Source: Nyssa sinensis
Taxonomy: Eukaryota; Streptophyta; Magnoliopsida; Cornales; Nyssaceae
Assembly: GCA_008638375.1 (NCBI GenBank)
Contig: CM018051.1
Coordinates: 36,861,177-36,925,176 of the forward strand
Direction: 5' to 3'
Length of the DNA: 64,000 nucleotides
Made by a program: the position numbers and the translations under genes. The notes beneath the pieces were generated by a model that ran no database searches, was not told the origin of the DNA, and worked only from the letters and a program-made list of their open reading frames with translations. Every line of letters starts with the position of its first letter. The first letter of the stretch is position 1. Positions 1-9,410 of the stretch are shown one piece after another.

Positions 1-235
1 CTTACCACCAGTTGGGAATCTGAGAAGACTTTGAGGTTCTGAGCCTCACATTCCAAGACAAGCTTCATGCCTAAGATTAAAGCTTCATATTCTGCTTCAT
101 TGTTGGAAGCTTTGAGTCCCAGGCTAACTGCTTTTTCTGACGTGAGCCCATCAGGGGACTGTAGTACCAGGCCTACTCCCGAGCCTTGATCGATTGACGA
201 TCCATCGATGTATAGCAGCCAGGTTCCCGAGGTTT
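1..235 (-). pseudogene. E1 RNase H (archaeal-type) domain, partial
   Basis: Minus-strand translation shows the RNase H signature YIDGSS at about 195-215, then NNEAEYEAL at about 85-110 and FSDSQLVV near the window start. These give the catalytic D, E and D of a type I RNase H, which removes the RNA strand of the RNA-DNA hybrid during reverse transcription. The domain continues beyond the window. I saw no stop within this short stretch, but the protein upstream of it is interrupted. Confidence 0.8.
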
Positions 236-1010
236 CGATGAGTTGTGCCTTGTTTTGAAGTGTCGGGGTGAATTCGGCAACAAAATCAGCCAAGGCCTGC
301 CCTTTGATGGAGTTTCGGGGTACATATGATATGTCGAATTCCCCTAGCTCCATAGATCACTTTACTAATCTTCCCGATACCTCAGGTTTCCTCAGTATTG
401 ACTTCACAGGATAGGTAGTTGGGATTTCAATTGGATGGACTTGGAAATAAGGTCGGAGTTTTCGAGCTGATATGACCAAGGCATAGGCTAGCTTCTCCAC
501 CTCTGGATATCTTTTTTCCGTGTCAAATAGTGCCCTACTGACGTAGAATATGGGCCTCTGTACTCCTCTGTCCTATCTGACTAATGCGGAGCTGACCGCG
601 TTTTCAGAAACTACAAGGTACAAGAGTAGCTTTTCTCCCTGTACTGGTTTTGACAAGAGCTCTGGAGAGGCTAGATACTCCTTTAGTTCTTAAAAAGCTT
701 TCTCGCATTCTTCCGTCCACTGCAAAGCTTTGTTGCCCTTCAGAGCTTTGACGAAAGGTAGGCAGCGATCAGTGGATTTGGAGATAAACTTGCTTAGTGC
801 CGCAATTCTGCCGTTCAGTGCCTGAATGTCTTTTTTGGTTTTTGGTGACTCCAGTCCAATCAGATCTTGGATCTGAGTAGGGTCTGCTTCGATACCCCTC
901 TAAGAGACAATGTATCCCAAGAATTTTCCCTTCGTAACCCCGAAGGTACATTTCGAGGGGTTGAGCTTCATCTTGTGCTATCTGAGGATATCGAAGGTCT
1001 GGGCTAAGTG
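236..1010 (-). pseudogene. E1 RT thumb / connection region with stops
   Basis: This is the C-terminal RT and first RNase H-like region. Recognisable pieces include KLNPSKCTFGV and LGYIVS (about 900-965), LNGRIAALSKFISKSTDR (about 775-825) and RLVKWSMELGEFDISYVP (about 310-365). In-frame stops interrupt it at about 573, 690, 900 and 978. At least two look like Gln-to-stop changes (CAA/CAG to TAA/TAG), as expected from C-to-T decay of a methylated element. It follows the RT active-site block directly. Confidence 0.78.
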
Positions 1011-1727
1011 CTAGAGGTGACTACCTTTCTGTAGACTCTTAACCAGCATGTCGTCGATGTATACCTCCATGGTACTGCCGAGCAGTGGGTTGAACATCTT
1101 GTTCACCAACCGCTGATAAGTGGCTCTAGCGTTCTTTAAACTGAAAGGCATTACTCTGTAGCAGTAGAGCCCTCGTTCGGTTATGAAAGCTGTCTTCTCT
1201 TGGTCTGGAGGGTACATCTGGATCTGGTTGTACCCAGAGTAGGCATCCATGAAGCTCATGAGCTCATGCCCTGTAGTGGCGTCAACCAGTTGGTCTATCC
1301 TGGGCAGTGGAAAGTTGTCTTTGGGGCACGCCTTATTGAGGTCCGTATAATCAACGCAGACTCTCCACTTGCCATTTTTCTTCTTGACCAGCACGGTGTT
1401 GGCTAGCCACTCGGGATAGAACACTTCTTGTATCATCCTGGCTTCAAGCAGCCTCTGGACTTCTTCATTTATAATCCGATGCCGTTCAGGAGTAATCGAT
1501 TTTCTCTTCTGTCTGACTGGTGGATGATCTGGATCTACCATTAGCTTGTGAGTTATGAGGCTAGGGTCTATACCCTCCATGTCTCTGGTTTCCCAAGCAA
1601 ATATAGAGATGTTGTCTTTCAGAAACCTGACTATATTCTCCTGCTCGGTGTGCGTCAGATCTGGGCCGATATACAAATAACGTCCTATCTGCTTCTGAAC
1701 TGACCAACACTTTGATGGGCTCGCCAA
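1011..1727 (-). pseudogene. E1 reverse transcriptase, catalytic part
   Basis: An open stretch of 238 codons on the minus strand covers the RT fingers and palm. Visible motifs, in order, are KKKNGKWRVCVDYTDLNKACP, the first catalytic Asp in SFMDAYSGYNQI, PFSLKNARATYQRL and the active-site YIDD followed by MLVKS. This copies element RNA into cDNA in the cytoplasmic particle. The motifs are close to gypsy Tat consensus and the YIDD box is intact, but stops on the downstream side show the polyprotein is dead. A plus-strand ORF over the same bases is only a shadow. Confidence 0.9.
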
Positions 1728-1851
1728 CAGGTTTGGCTCGGCTGTCTTGTCCCCTTGGGCTCAGGGGTTCTTCAATGCTGGATGGGCAACCTTCTACCTC
1801 GGGAGTGTGGGTGAGAACCGGATCTGCACAATCCCAAGTGTACTGTAATTG

Positions 1852-2245
1852 CTATTTGGGGGCCTTCTCCTTGAGGGCAATAGCATGGCACTCACGGGAG
1901 GTTGGCTGACACCCTCTGACAGAGTGAACGTTCTGGTTGTGGACGTACTTCAGACATTGATGGAGGGTCGAGGTGACCGCCCCTATCTGGTGCAACCAAG
2001 GTCTCCCGATTATGACGTTGTAGGGAGATTTCATATTCAACACCATGTACTTCGAGATGGTGGTCTTCTGCCCTTCACCCTCTCCTACAGTAGTAGGAAG
2101 GTCGATTCTCCCCAATGGGGTGTTGAGATTGCCATCAAAAGCTGCCATCACGGCAGTAGTGGGCTTGACGTTGTCGTGGTCCATTCCCATCTGTTTAAGT
2201 GGCTCATGGAACAGTATGTTGACGGAGCTTGCCAGTATCGACTAG
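1852..2245 (-). pseudogene. E1 aspartic protease region
   Basis: The minus strand encodes the retroviral-type protease region. The catalytic DTG triplet is visible at 2231-2239, preceded by VLV. One extra A immediately after the DTG codons shifts the frame by +1. The downstream part is open: AAFDGNL, GRIDLPTTVG and SPYNVIIGRPWLHQIGA, then TSTLHQCLKY, all typical of Tat-type elements. The protease would cleave Gag-Pol. It lies between gag and RT as expected. The frameshift next to the catalytic Asp makes it non-functional in this copy. Confidence 0.85.
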
Positions 2246-2259
2246 GACTTTCCTGATCT

Positions 2260-2954
2260 CGAAGTTGGCAATTTTGAGAGTGATGACGAGGGCATCACTG
2301 TGAGGGCAGTGTACCCTTGCTAGATCTTGTTTAGTGAATTGGATCTCCTGGTGCTGGCTTGAGCCTCTTTTCTACGTTGGAGATCTGCAATACGTTCGGA
2401 GCAGCTCTGGCCTCCCGAGCATATCTCTTTCTTGCCCTGTTGGACATTCCTGTAATAGGGGAGTTAGCATGGAGGACGTAGATGACATGGTTGTTCTGCC
2501 TCTGGGGCTCGTTTTGTCCTTCCCTCTGCTCCTACCTCTACTCGGGCCTCTGGTCTAGCCGTTGTTGAGGCTTGTCTTCTCGGGGGTTCTGCCTTCCGTC
2601 TTGCTTGACGAACTCCCTGAAGACGTCCCTTCTTTCTGAGCTGCTCCATCTCATATCGGAGGGTCCTGCATGTGTTTGTTGTATGTCCATGATCTTTATG
2701 GAAATTACAATACTTACTTTGGTCCCGTAGACTAGGATCTCCTTTGATTGGTTTCCGGCCACCTCAGGTTCTCTCGATCTCGAATCTGTCGGAGTACCTG
2801 GTTCGGTGTAGTGTTCAAAGGAGTGAAGTTAGTGAACTTCCTTGGTCCGGAATTGTACACAGCTCTAGGTGCTATTCTTTTCTCTGGGCTCTTGGCCCTC
2901 TTCTTGCTGGAGTCTCTTCTGTGGTCCTCCTTCTTGTGATCCTCCCTCTTTGGA
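2260..2954 (-). pseudogene. E1 gag C-terminal / linker region, decayed
   Basis: This stretch lies between the gag core and protease. Only short open pieces remain on the minus strand (for example 2464-2649 and 2538-2762), rich in Arg, Lys, Pro and Gln as in nucleic-acid-binding gag tails. I could not find a clean CCHC zinc knuckle. The frame changes several times. No function is claimed beyond being the gag tail by position. Confidence 0.5.
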
Positions 2955-3476
2955 TTATCCCTCTAGGGTCTGGTCTTTGCCCTTCTGGGATGTGCGGTTG
3001 GCTTCTTCTAGGTTGATGTATTTCCTGGCCCGATCCATTAGTGCCGCCATGTCGGCCGGAGGGCTTTTTGTCAAGGAGTCTCTGAAGCCATCGTGGGCAA
3101 GCCCAGCAGTTAAGGCAACTACAAGGAATTTTGGGCTGCAGTCAGTGATCTCCATGAGTTCGGTATTGAAGCGCGCAATGTAGGCTCTGAGGGACTCCTC
3201 CTTAGTCTGCTTGACATTTAACAGGAACTCTGGTCCCCTTCTGAGCCTTCTACTGGTCATAAACCTGTCCAAAAATTGTCTACCGAGCTCATAGAAGCTG
3301 GTAATTGAGTTCGGAGGGAGGTTGTGGAACCATTTCAGAGCAGTTACCTTCAAGCTGGTGATGAAAGTTCGGCACATAAAAGCATCAGAGGCCCCGTGGA
3401 GGGCCATAGTATGCTGGTAGTGCGAGAGATGATCTCCTGGGTCTCTAGATCCGTCGTACAGGGTGAACTTTGGCAC
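2955..3476 (-). pseudogene. E1 gag core (Retrotrans_gag type)
   Basis: The minus-strand open frame of 173 codons matches the plant gypsy gag core. It begins PKFTLYDGSRDPGDHLSHY, followed by ALKWFHNLPPNSITSFYEL and FLDRFMTSRRLRRGPEFLL, then QTKEESLRAYIARFNTELME and a late ADMAALMDRARKYINLEEA. This protein forms the virus-like particle. The DP and W-F-NLPP motifs are the family hallmarks. The frame breaks at 3477, where the N-terminal part continues in another frame. Confidence 0.88.
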
Positions 3477-3712
3477 CTATGAACTTTCTGGGCCTTTCTT
3501 CTGACATGATGGCGTGAGTGAATGGGGTGGCCAGTCTTCCGAGCAGCCTGGCCAACTCGTCTTGCTCTGGAGGGTTCTGAGGTCCTCTCAAGGCAATTGT
3601 TCGGTCCATAGACTCGGCAATTTCCTCTACCCTCCGCGGGTCTCTGAGTCTGACATCTTGCGAACCCTGCTTGACAGCCTCGGCTTCAGGGTAGTAGGGT
3701 TGAGTACGTCCC

Positions 3713-4255
3713 TCAGGACGGAGAAGGGTTACGAAACCGGAGGGATTGGTGCTGCATGGGGATGAGGCTCCTGTGGTGTCGGATGTGCTCCCAAAGCCCT
3801 TGGAGTTGGGGCTCGAGTAGTGCTCCGGTAATGGACGTCAGGGACGAAGGCTGATGTTCCCCAGCCTGGAGCTGCTGACGGCTGTGGATCTCTGCCAACG
3901 CGGGCAACACCTTAGGGGTGCTCGGGCTGGTTGTTCGGAGCCTGCTCATGGGGCTCTTCATTCTCCGTGGTAACAGGGGGCTCTTCATTCTCCGTGGTAA
4001 CAGGGGGTTGAGTTCCCTGCAGCAATGTTGAACCGGTGGGTTAGGAAGGTTCATCCCTTGATTCTGTGTGAGCGTTGCCAGCATTCTAGTGATGGCAAGC
4101 AATTGTTCCTGCACCAGTTCATTGTGTCGTTTGATCGATTCGATCTCTTGTCGCATGGGATTAACCGTTGGCCCCCTTGCTCGTGGAGCAGGCAGCCAAC
4201 GCTGAGCGCTTTGCGGAATCTGAGTATTCTGTCGCGGTCGAAGATTTGGGGCCAT
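3713..4255 (-). pseudogene. E1 gag N-terminal part
   Basis: The likely gag start codon is at 4255 (minus), about 70 bases after the primer-binding site. The protein opens MAPNLRPRQNTQIP and has a helical segment MRQEIESIKRHNELVQEQ, probably a short coiled coil. Near 3957-4012 a 27 bp unit is duplicated head to tail, adding a repeated RRMKSPLLP block. The frame is lost near 3713, so the N-terminal part and the gag core are now separated by a frame change. Confidence 0.7.
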
Positions 4256-4321
4256 AGTTTTCAGGTGAGGAAAGAGATGAGTTTGTGAGTAGAGCACTTG
4301 GAGATTAGTCGTTCCCACAGA

Positions 4322-4330
4322 CGGCGCCAA
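4322..4330 (-). other. E1 primer-binding site
   Basis: On the minus strand TTGGCGCCGTCTGTGGG follows the LTR end after about two bases. The first eight to nine bases match the complement of the 3' end of plant tRNA-Asp, the primer used by many Tat/Athila-type elements. The match weakens after TGGCGCCG, as is usual in this lineage. Confidence 0.75.
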
Positions 4331-4332
4331 AC

Positions 4333-5033
4333 TGATGCTGCACTTTTCGACTCGCAATAAGTATGGGCTCCGTGACCTGTAGAACACTTAGAAAGATGAT
4401 CAGAGGACCACCGGATTGGCTCCGGCGGTAGCCGGTAGCCGTTCCGATGCTTAAGTAAGTAAATGGAATTGAAAGACTGTATTGAAAGCCAAAGAATGAG
4501 CATAAAACTAAAGCGTACCTTTAGGGTTTAATTTATAGGTCGTGGCCTTCCTAAGTTGATTAGGATTCGACGCCATAAATATAGGGATTTGATCATCGGA
4601 GATTGCAGTTACCTTGTGGAGTATTGAGTCGTAGATGGAGATAATCGTAGATAATAGTTTCCGTGTCGAAGATTGTTTCCTTATTCTTTGCTTGACAGTT
4701 GTTAAGGAAACCATAAGGTCGGAACCATGTGAAATGCTGAATGAATATTACCTAGAGCATAAGGTCTGGAAGATATGTGCATGAGAATGCCTTGGAGGCT
4801 CCGCCTGCACTGTATGACCGAGTTTGTCAGTTCTGTAGGATATATATATGAGAATGCCCTGAAGGCTGTGAATGCTCTGTATGACCGAGTTTATCGGCTC
4901 TGTATGATATATATATATATATATATATATGAGAATGCCCTGAAGGCTTGTGGCTGCTCTGTATGATCGAGATTAGTAACTCTGTAAGCATACGTGTCTC
5001 AAGGTGATTGGTGTGTCTGTTTGTGGTATATCA
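4333..5033 (-). repeat. E1 5' LTR, 701 bp
   Basis: On the plus strand the LTR starts TGATGCTGCAC and ends GGTATATCA, so in element orientation it runs TGATATACC...TGCAGCATCA. The same end GGTATATCA is found at the E7 LTR (32003), which fixes the boundary. A minus-strand TATA-like box, CTATAAATTA, lies at about 4529-4538. Blocks such as AGTTGATTAGGATT and the GGGATTTGA segment recur in the E7 LTR. Confidence 0.8.
4770..4985. repeat. Tandem repeat in E1 LTR (about 3 units)
   Basis: Three units of roughly 75-85 bp each contain GAGAATGCC, then TGGAGGCT or TGAAGGCT, CTGTATGA and CGAG. Units 1-2 and 2-3 are joined by AT dinucleotide runs, the longest at about 4909-4930. It sits in the U3 part of the LTR upstream of the TATA-like box. 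Confidence 0.85.
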
Positions 5034-5052
5034 CTATTCAAACAAATTGACT
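5034..5052 (+). mobile_element. X2 fragment between E1 and E2
   Basis: These 19 bases (CTATTCAAACAAATTGACT) separate the two insertions. Joined to 19288 they read like the AATTGACTGGCC phrases of the Sirevirus-like LTRs, so they are probably a shard of host LTR X2. Weak because it is short. Confidence 0.35.
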
Positions 5053-5449
5053 TATCACATCCCAAACCTCACCCTATGCGGATTACGGAACGTGACCAGC
5101 CAATTAGTTACATTGCCTGTACTTACCATATGTAAACTACGGGTAATGCAACCAACCGAAGGCCATTTCCAACTTGATCCAAGTATTTTCCATTTTTAAT
5201 CATAGGTTTTGCAGCGGAAATTTTTCTCAATTCTAAATAAATATATGCTTATTGAATGCATTTATACTTAGCAGAGCATCTATTACAAATAGGTTCCACT
5301 AGGTACTAGTAGATTAAATAAGAGTTTAGTACAGACAAAAGCCACGAGAGAGAATCTAGAAGTTCATATCTAGATTACAAAAGTAAGTCCTGAAGCAGAC
5401 CAACTGGCTTCTAAGCTCCAAACGGTCATTCCGAAAAGCAAAATAATAC

Positions 5450-7150
5450 TATTAGCCCTAAATGTTTTCAACCAAGGGCTATCTCAGTAATTTTGATGAT
5501 CACAAAACATTATCCAATGGACTAATGTTTTATCCAAGTGATAATGCAAATAGATCATCTAGGTCAAAAAAGATTATTGACCAAGAAAATGACAAAAATC
5601 CACTAAGCTAAAAGATTCCACTCAAGAATATGCTCCAAAGTAAAGATCAAAACAAGTGGAACGATCTCATGATAATTCAAGCAAATTGGACATACTCAAG
5701 GCCAAGGATTCAAGTGAAGACTTTCATTTTCCTTATTTTGGGTTTTGGATTTTGAGCGACGTTAGGATTAGATTAATCATTGGTCATAAGCTCTTACTAT
5801 TCAAAATAATCATCTAAGAACTAACCTCAATTGATTTTTCAAAACAAAACATTGCCATAACTTAAGTTTTGAAAGATCAAAAGGATTTGACAAAAGTATA
5901 CGAAGAAAAATAAGCTAGAAGACACTCACTGTCTAAACCAATTTATGGAACCAATCGACTGATTTTTAAAGCTTATTTGTTACACTAATTAAACTAGTCG
6001 ACTAAGTGATGTTTTACAAAACAACCTACAGATTTACTGTCAAAAATAGTTAACCTAAAAGCAATATCAATCGACTAATCTTCAAAGGAAAAATTAGTGT
6101 ACAAACAAAACCAATCGATTGATTCATATAACCATTCGACTAATTCATAAAACTAGTCGACTGGATGGCCAGTTGATAAATTGCTTAAGCACACTGTCCA
6201 AATCAATCAACCTAAAAGCAATATCAGTTGACCACTTCTCAAAGGCAAAAACAGTGTACAAATAGAACCAGTCGACTGATCCTCAAAACTAGTCAACTAA
6301 TTGTTCTTAACCAAATGAACCTCAAGCTATCTGGACAAATTAGTTGACCTAATCAGTCGACCAGTCCTTATTATAGTCAACTGGTTAATGATTTAGTTGA
6401 CTGATTTTGTCAATCCAGCAATCGCAAATTTAAATTTTGAATAGACAAAAAAGGAGAAAATGACTCTTTTTGAAAAACAACAGACATATACTTTAAAGGG
6501 CTATAAATAGAGGTTCTCTAGGGCTTTCTAAGCCATCTCTTACAAGCCTACACAATTGCATCTTTGTTATTGACTTTAGATCTAACATCTTCAATATCTA
6601 GATATGAAAGTTATACTCATCTTAAATACTCAGAGCTTACACTTGATTTAACTATAGACAGTGAGCATCTTATTGCACAAAAACTACTCTAGAAAAAAGT
6701 GTTATTTGGCAAACAACTTTGTATCATCTCATTGTAGTGAGAGTTATGGGTAGTTGTTACCCAGTGAGGCAAAATGATATATTTTGCTGCGATAAGAGGG
6801 TTGCGGTCTTCGCTTTGTAAATATTTAGGGAGTACTCAAGTGGGGAATACTTGGATCGAGAACGTAGGAAGTTTTTCGAACCTTTTAAAATTGTTGTGTT
6901 AGCCCTCTCTCTCTTTTGTTTATTCATTGTGCATTTACAGGTCTCATTTTTTAACAGATCTAAAAAGAAACTAATATTTGCAAAATATTCTATTCACTTC
7001 TTTTTAGTGTAAATATCTGGGCAATGGATACTATGTCCATTAACTGCTTTCACTAGGGTGTTCACCTAAAAAAGTAAGATAAGAACCCTGTGAGTTTTGC
7101 AAAAGCTCGTGAGTGTCATCAGTGCCTAGTTGTGGGTTTTAGGAAAACCT
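5450..7150 (+). mobile_element. X1: Sirevirus-like (Ty1/copia) LTR, probably solo, inside E2
   Basis: It starts TATTAGCCCTAAATG (TG mutated to TA), matching X3 at 27808 (TGTTAGCCCTAAAGG). AATTTTGATGATCACAA at the start is a common plant copia/Sirevirus LTR motif. The body has many near-palindromes around GTCGAC (AACCAGTCGACTG-type) at about 5925-6410. A TATA box, CTATAAATAG, is at 6501-6510, followed by a leader. The right end is uncertain (7140-7340), and I could not establish a target-site duplication. No coding sequence. Confidence 0.6.
5925..6415. repeat. Array of short GTCGAC palindromes in X1
   Basis: At least ten imperfect copies of a short palindrome (AGTCGACTR, AATCGACTG, AGTTGACTG) are scattered upstream of the X1 TATA box on both strands. 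Similar motifs are in X2 (19288-19477 and 24672-24690). Palindromic LTR motifs upstream of the promoter are known for Sireviruses. Confidence 0.7.
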
Positions 7151-7714
7151 AAATAAAATATAGTTCTTCCTTGAATAGCATTTGAAAGAATTTTATAAAG
7201 CTATTGACATTCAGTAAATATACTTAAAAGTTGTGTTCATGTAGTATAGTTGTCATTCAAAGATTTATACTAGTAAGTTTAGTAAAAACAAATAATTTAA
7301 ATTTAAACAGTATAGTTAAAATCAAATAAGACAGTCAAATAATACAACAGATAAATGATTTATGAAATCAAGTAAAGATAAATATGTTTTATGCCATCTA
7401 GACAATATCTAGCAATCAGTGCAGTCATATGTATCATATAAATGATACTTGCAATTTAGAGCCCATGGCTTATAAGAGCCTGCTAGGGGAATGTTGCCGA
7501 CGAAGTAGATATGTCAAGAAAAATGGCAATAAAATCTAGGTTTGCAAAGCATCAATTATTTAGCTACCTAGTACTAAAATAACATTTAATAATGCAGTAC
7601 AAAACATGTTTATTATTCAAACAGAAATCTAGCAGTAATTGCATTTAAGAAAACAAGTAGTTTATACAAAAGTGTATTTTACAATAAAAGCACTAGTTCA
7701 AGGTGCATGGTTAC

Positions 7715-7777
7715 TCATCGATAGTCCACTATTACGGAAAACATGTTATCCTTAAGTTTTACTTTGCTCAGGGGATC
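7715..7777 (-). other. E2 candidate LTR mini-exon, 63 nt
   Basis: On the minus strand an acceptor-like TTATAG precedes GATCCCCTGAG, and a weaker donor GA|GTAAC follows 63 nt later. It corresponds in position to the mini-exons of the other long LTRs. The upstream donor candidate is AAAG|GTTAG near 18594 on the minus strand. Position and motif only; no transcript evidence. Confidence 0.35.
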
Positions 7778-7859
7778 CTATAATAGTAATCATACTCACA
7801 TTAATTCCTAAATTAAGGCATATTAATATAGATCACTATCTTTAAGGCCTTATTAGCTT

Positions 7860-8560
7860 AAGTAGACTCTATTATTGAGTCTAGAAGACCTCAAAGCCTT
7901 AAGAATGGTCTTTCTCATTCTTTTGGTAGGTTAATTAAGTCTTAGGAACATATTCGTCATTTTAAAATTTATTTCAGGATTCTATTTTTTCCCAAATGGA
8001 CATCTCCGTTGGGTCCGAAACGTCAAATATACTAAATTTAGCATTTTTCAGATGTTAATTAGTCGTCTTGTGGCTTATTGTAGGTCAAGGGGAATTTTTG
8101 TAATTTTTTATTTCTATGTGGGACTATCTTCGGATTCTTGGATGCTTAAATAGACCTCACCATTCAGTCCATAGTGTTTAACAATGTTGGGTATGCCTCT
8201 TTCTATTAATACTGAGTTTATCGGGTAGCCCATATATCACTAAGGGTAGTTTAGAAATTATTTACTTCTACATATCTGTATTTTTGATACCTTATTTGAT
8301 TAAACGGACCCTACCATTGAGTCCAGAATATCAAAAAATATTAGGGTAGGTGCCCTCACAGTCATTGGGGTTCATTTGCTAACTTTATTAACTCTTTAAG
8401 ACTTATTTGGAATTAGTCCAGTTCATTCATTCATATATTTTGGATTCAATTTCCTAAATCAGACTCCATCATTGAGTCTGGAATGCTTAAAAATGTTGGA
8501 AAGGCCTCTTCTAGCATTTCAATTGGCTTTTATTACATCAGTTTTAGGCTTAGTGGTAAA
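7860..8560. repeat. Degenerate ~150 bp tandem modules in E2
   Basis: A motif like CATTGAGTCYAGAATG recurs at about 7873, 8010, 8165, 8312 and 8468, at intervals of roughly 140-155 bases. Each is followed by a short stretch ending in AAAAT, T-rich sequence and a GGACTC or GGACCC block. The same module occurs in every long LTR of this window. Confidence 0.65.
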
Positions 8561-9281
8561 ATAGTAATTTTATCATATTATTACGGGCATTAAAATAAAT
8601 TTTAATTTTTTGGGGGTTTAGATATAAATTTCTTAAAAAATCGAGGTCAAAATGTAAATAGCAGAAGTTTTGGGGCATCAAATTAGGCCAAAACCCACTA
8701 GTTGTCAATTGAGGTGGTGAACCAATCCAACTTTATAGAGAACTGATTGGTTTGAGGCCATTTTAAGTGAACTGAGACATAACAGTAGAAGTCGACCAGT
8801 CCAGCCAGTCTGTCATGTCAGTAGTGCGTTATACTAAAACGAGGTTCTTCCAATAATTCACAAAACCAAAATGGTAGTGTTTCATTCCTTATCTTATTAA
8901 ATTTTTCATGCGTCAAATGACACCTTATCATTTAAGTTAGGGATCCATTTCACGCATGTTGACTCCAACCTGATCGCGACCCGACTCATGGCCTGCCACT
9001 GTTCACCTTCGTCCCAACGCTAGGGTTTACTGTTTGTAATAAACCCTACGATTTTCAGGTTCTATTTTGTGTGTTTTTAGGCGCGTTATCATGCTCATTT
9101 AAATCCTAAATTGTTTCTATATGTCCAATCAACATCTTGGCATTGGTTTGGAGGATCAAATCGAGTTGTAAAGTTTTGTTCGAGTCCTTATGTTCCTCAC
9201 TGAGTCAAGTCTAGTTCGGGGTCATTTCAAAACCATTTCACATGCGGTTTGATGCAATATGTTCCTTAGGTCCTTTATTTT

Positions 9282-9390
9282 TGTCACGCCCCGAATTCCA
9301 GAGAACCCGAGGCGTAAGTAACGAGACGAAAGGAAAATAAAATAATAAGAAAATAAAGGACAATCATATGCATTTCATACGCTAACCCCA
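9282..9390 (-). repeat. E3 truncated third LTR end
   Basis: It begins on the plus strand TGTCACGCCCCGAATTCC and continues with AACCCGAGGCG, AGTAACGAGACGAAA, an AAAATA-rich stretch and AAAGGACAATC. The same order of motifs opens the two full LTRs at 9411 and 15048. It then breaks off and a primer-binding site follows. It therefore represents only the last ~100 bases of an LTR in element orientation. Confidence 0.8.
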
Positions 9391-9395
9391 TTTTT

Positions 9396-9407
9396 GCTCT
9401 GATACCA
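9396..9407 (-). other. E3 second primer-binding site (tRNA-iMet)
   Basis: Minus strand TGGTATCAGAGC, three bases (ACG) after the LTR end. This is the complement of the 3' end of plant initiator tRNA-Met, the usual primer for chromovirus-type gypsy and many copia elements. Confidence 0.9.
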
Positions 9408-9410
9408 CGT

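Larger units (their letters stand above)
1..5033 (-). mobile_element. E1: Tat-like Ty3/gypsy retrotransposon, 5' part
   Basis: The minus strand carries, in gypsy order from right to left, LTR, primer site, gag, protease, reverse transcriptase and RNase H. The archaeal-type RNase H directly after the RT/RNase H connection is typical of the Tat lineage. Integrase and the 3' LTR lie beyond the window start. The coding part is broken by stops and at least one frameshift, so the copy is inactive. The five bases right of the LTR are CTATT, a possible target-site duplication whose partner lies outside. The flank 5034-5052 appears to be Sirevirus-like LTR X2, so E1 probably inserted there. Confidence 0.88.

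Noticed and set aside
1200..1406. Plus-strand ORFs across 1200-3200
   Set aside because: They are shadows of the minus-strand gag-pol of E1.
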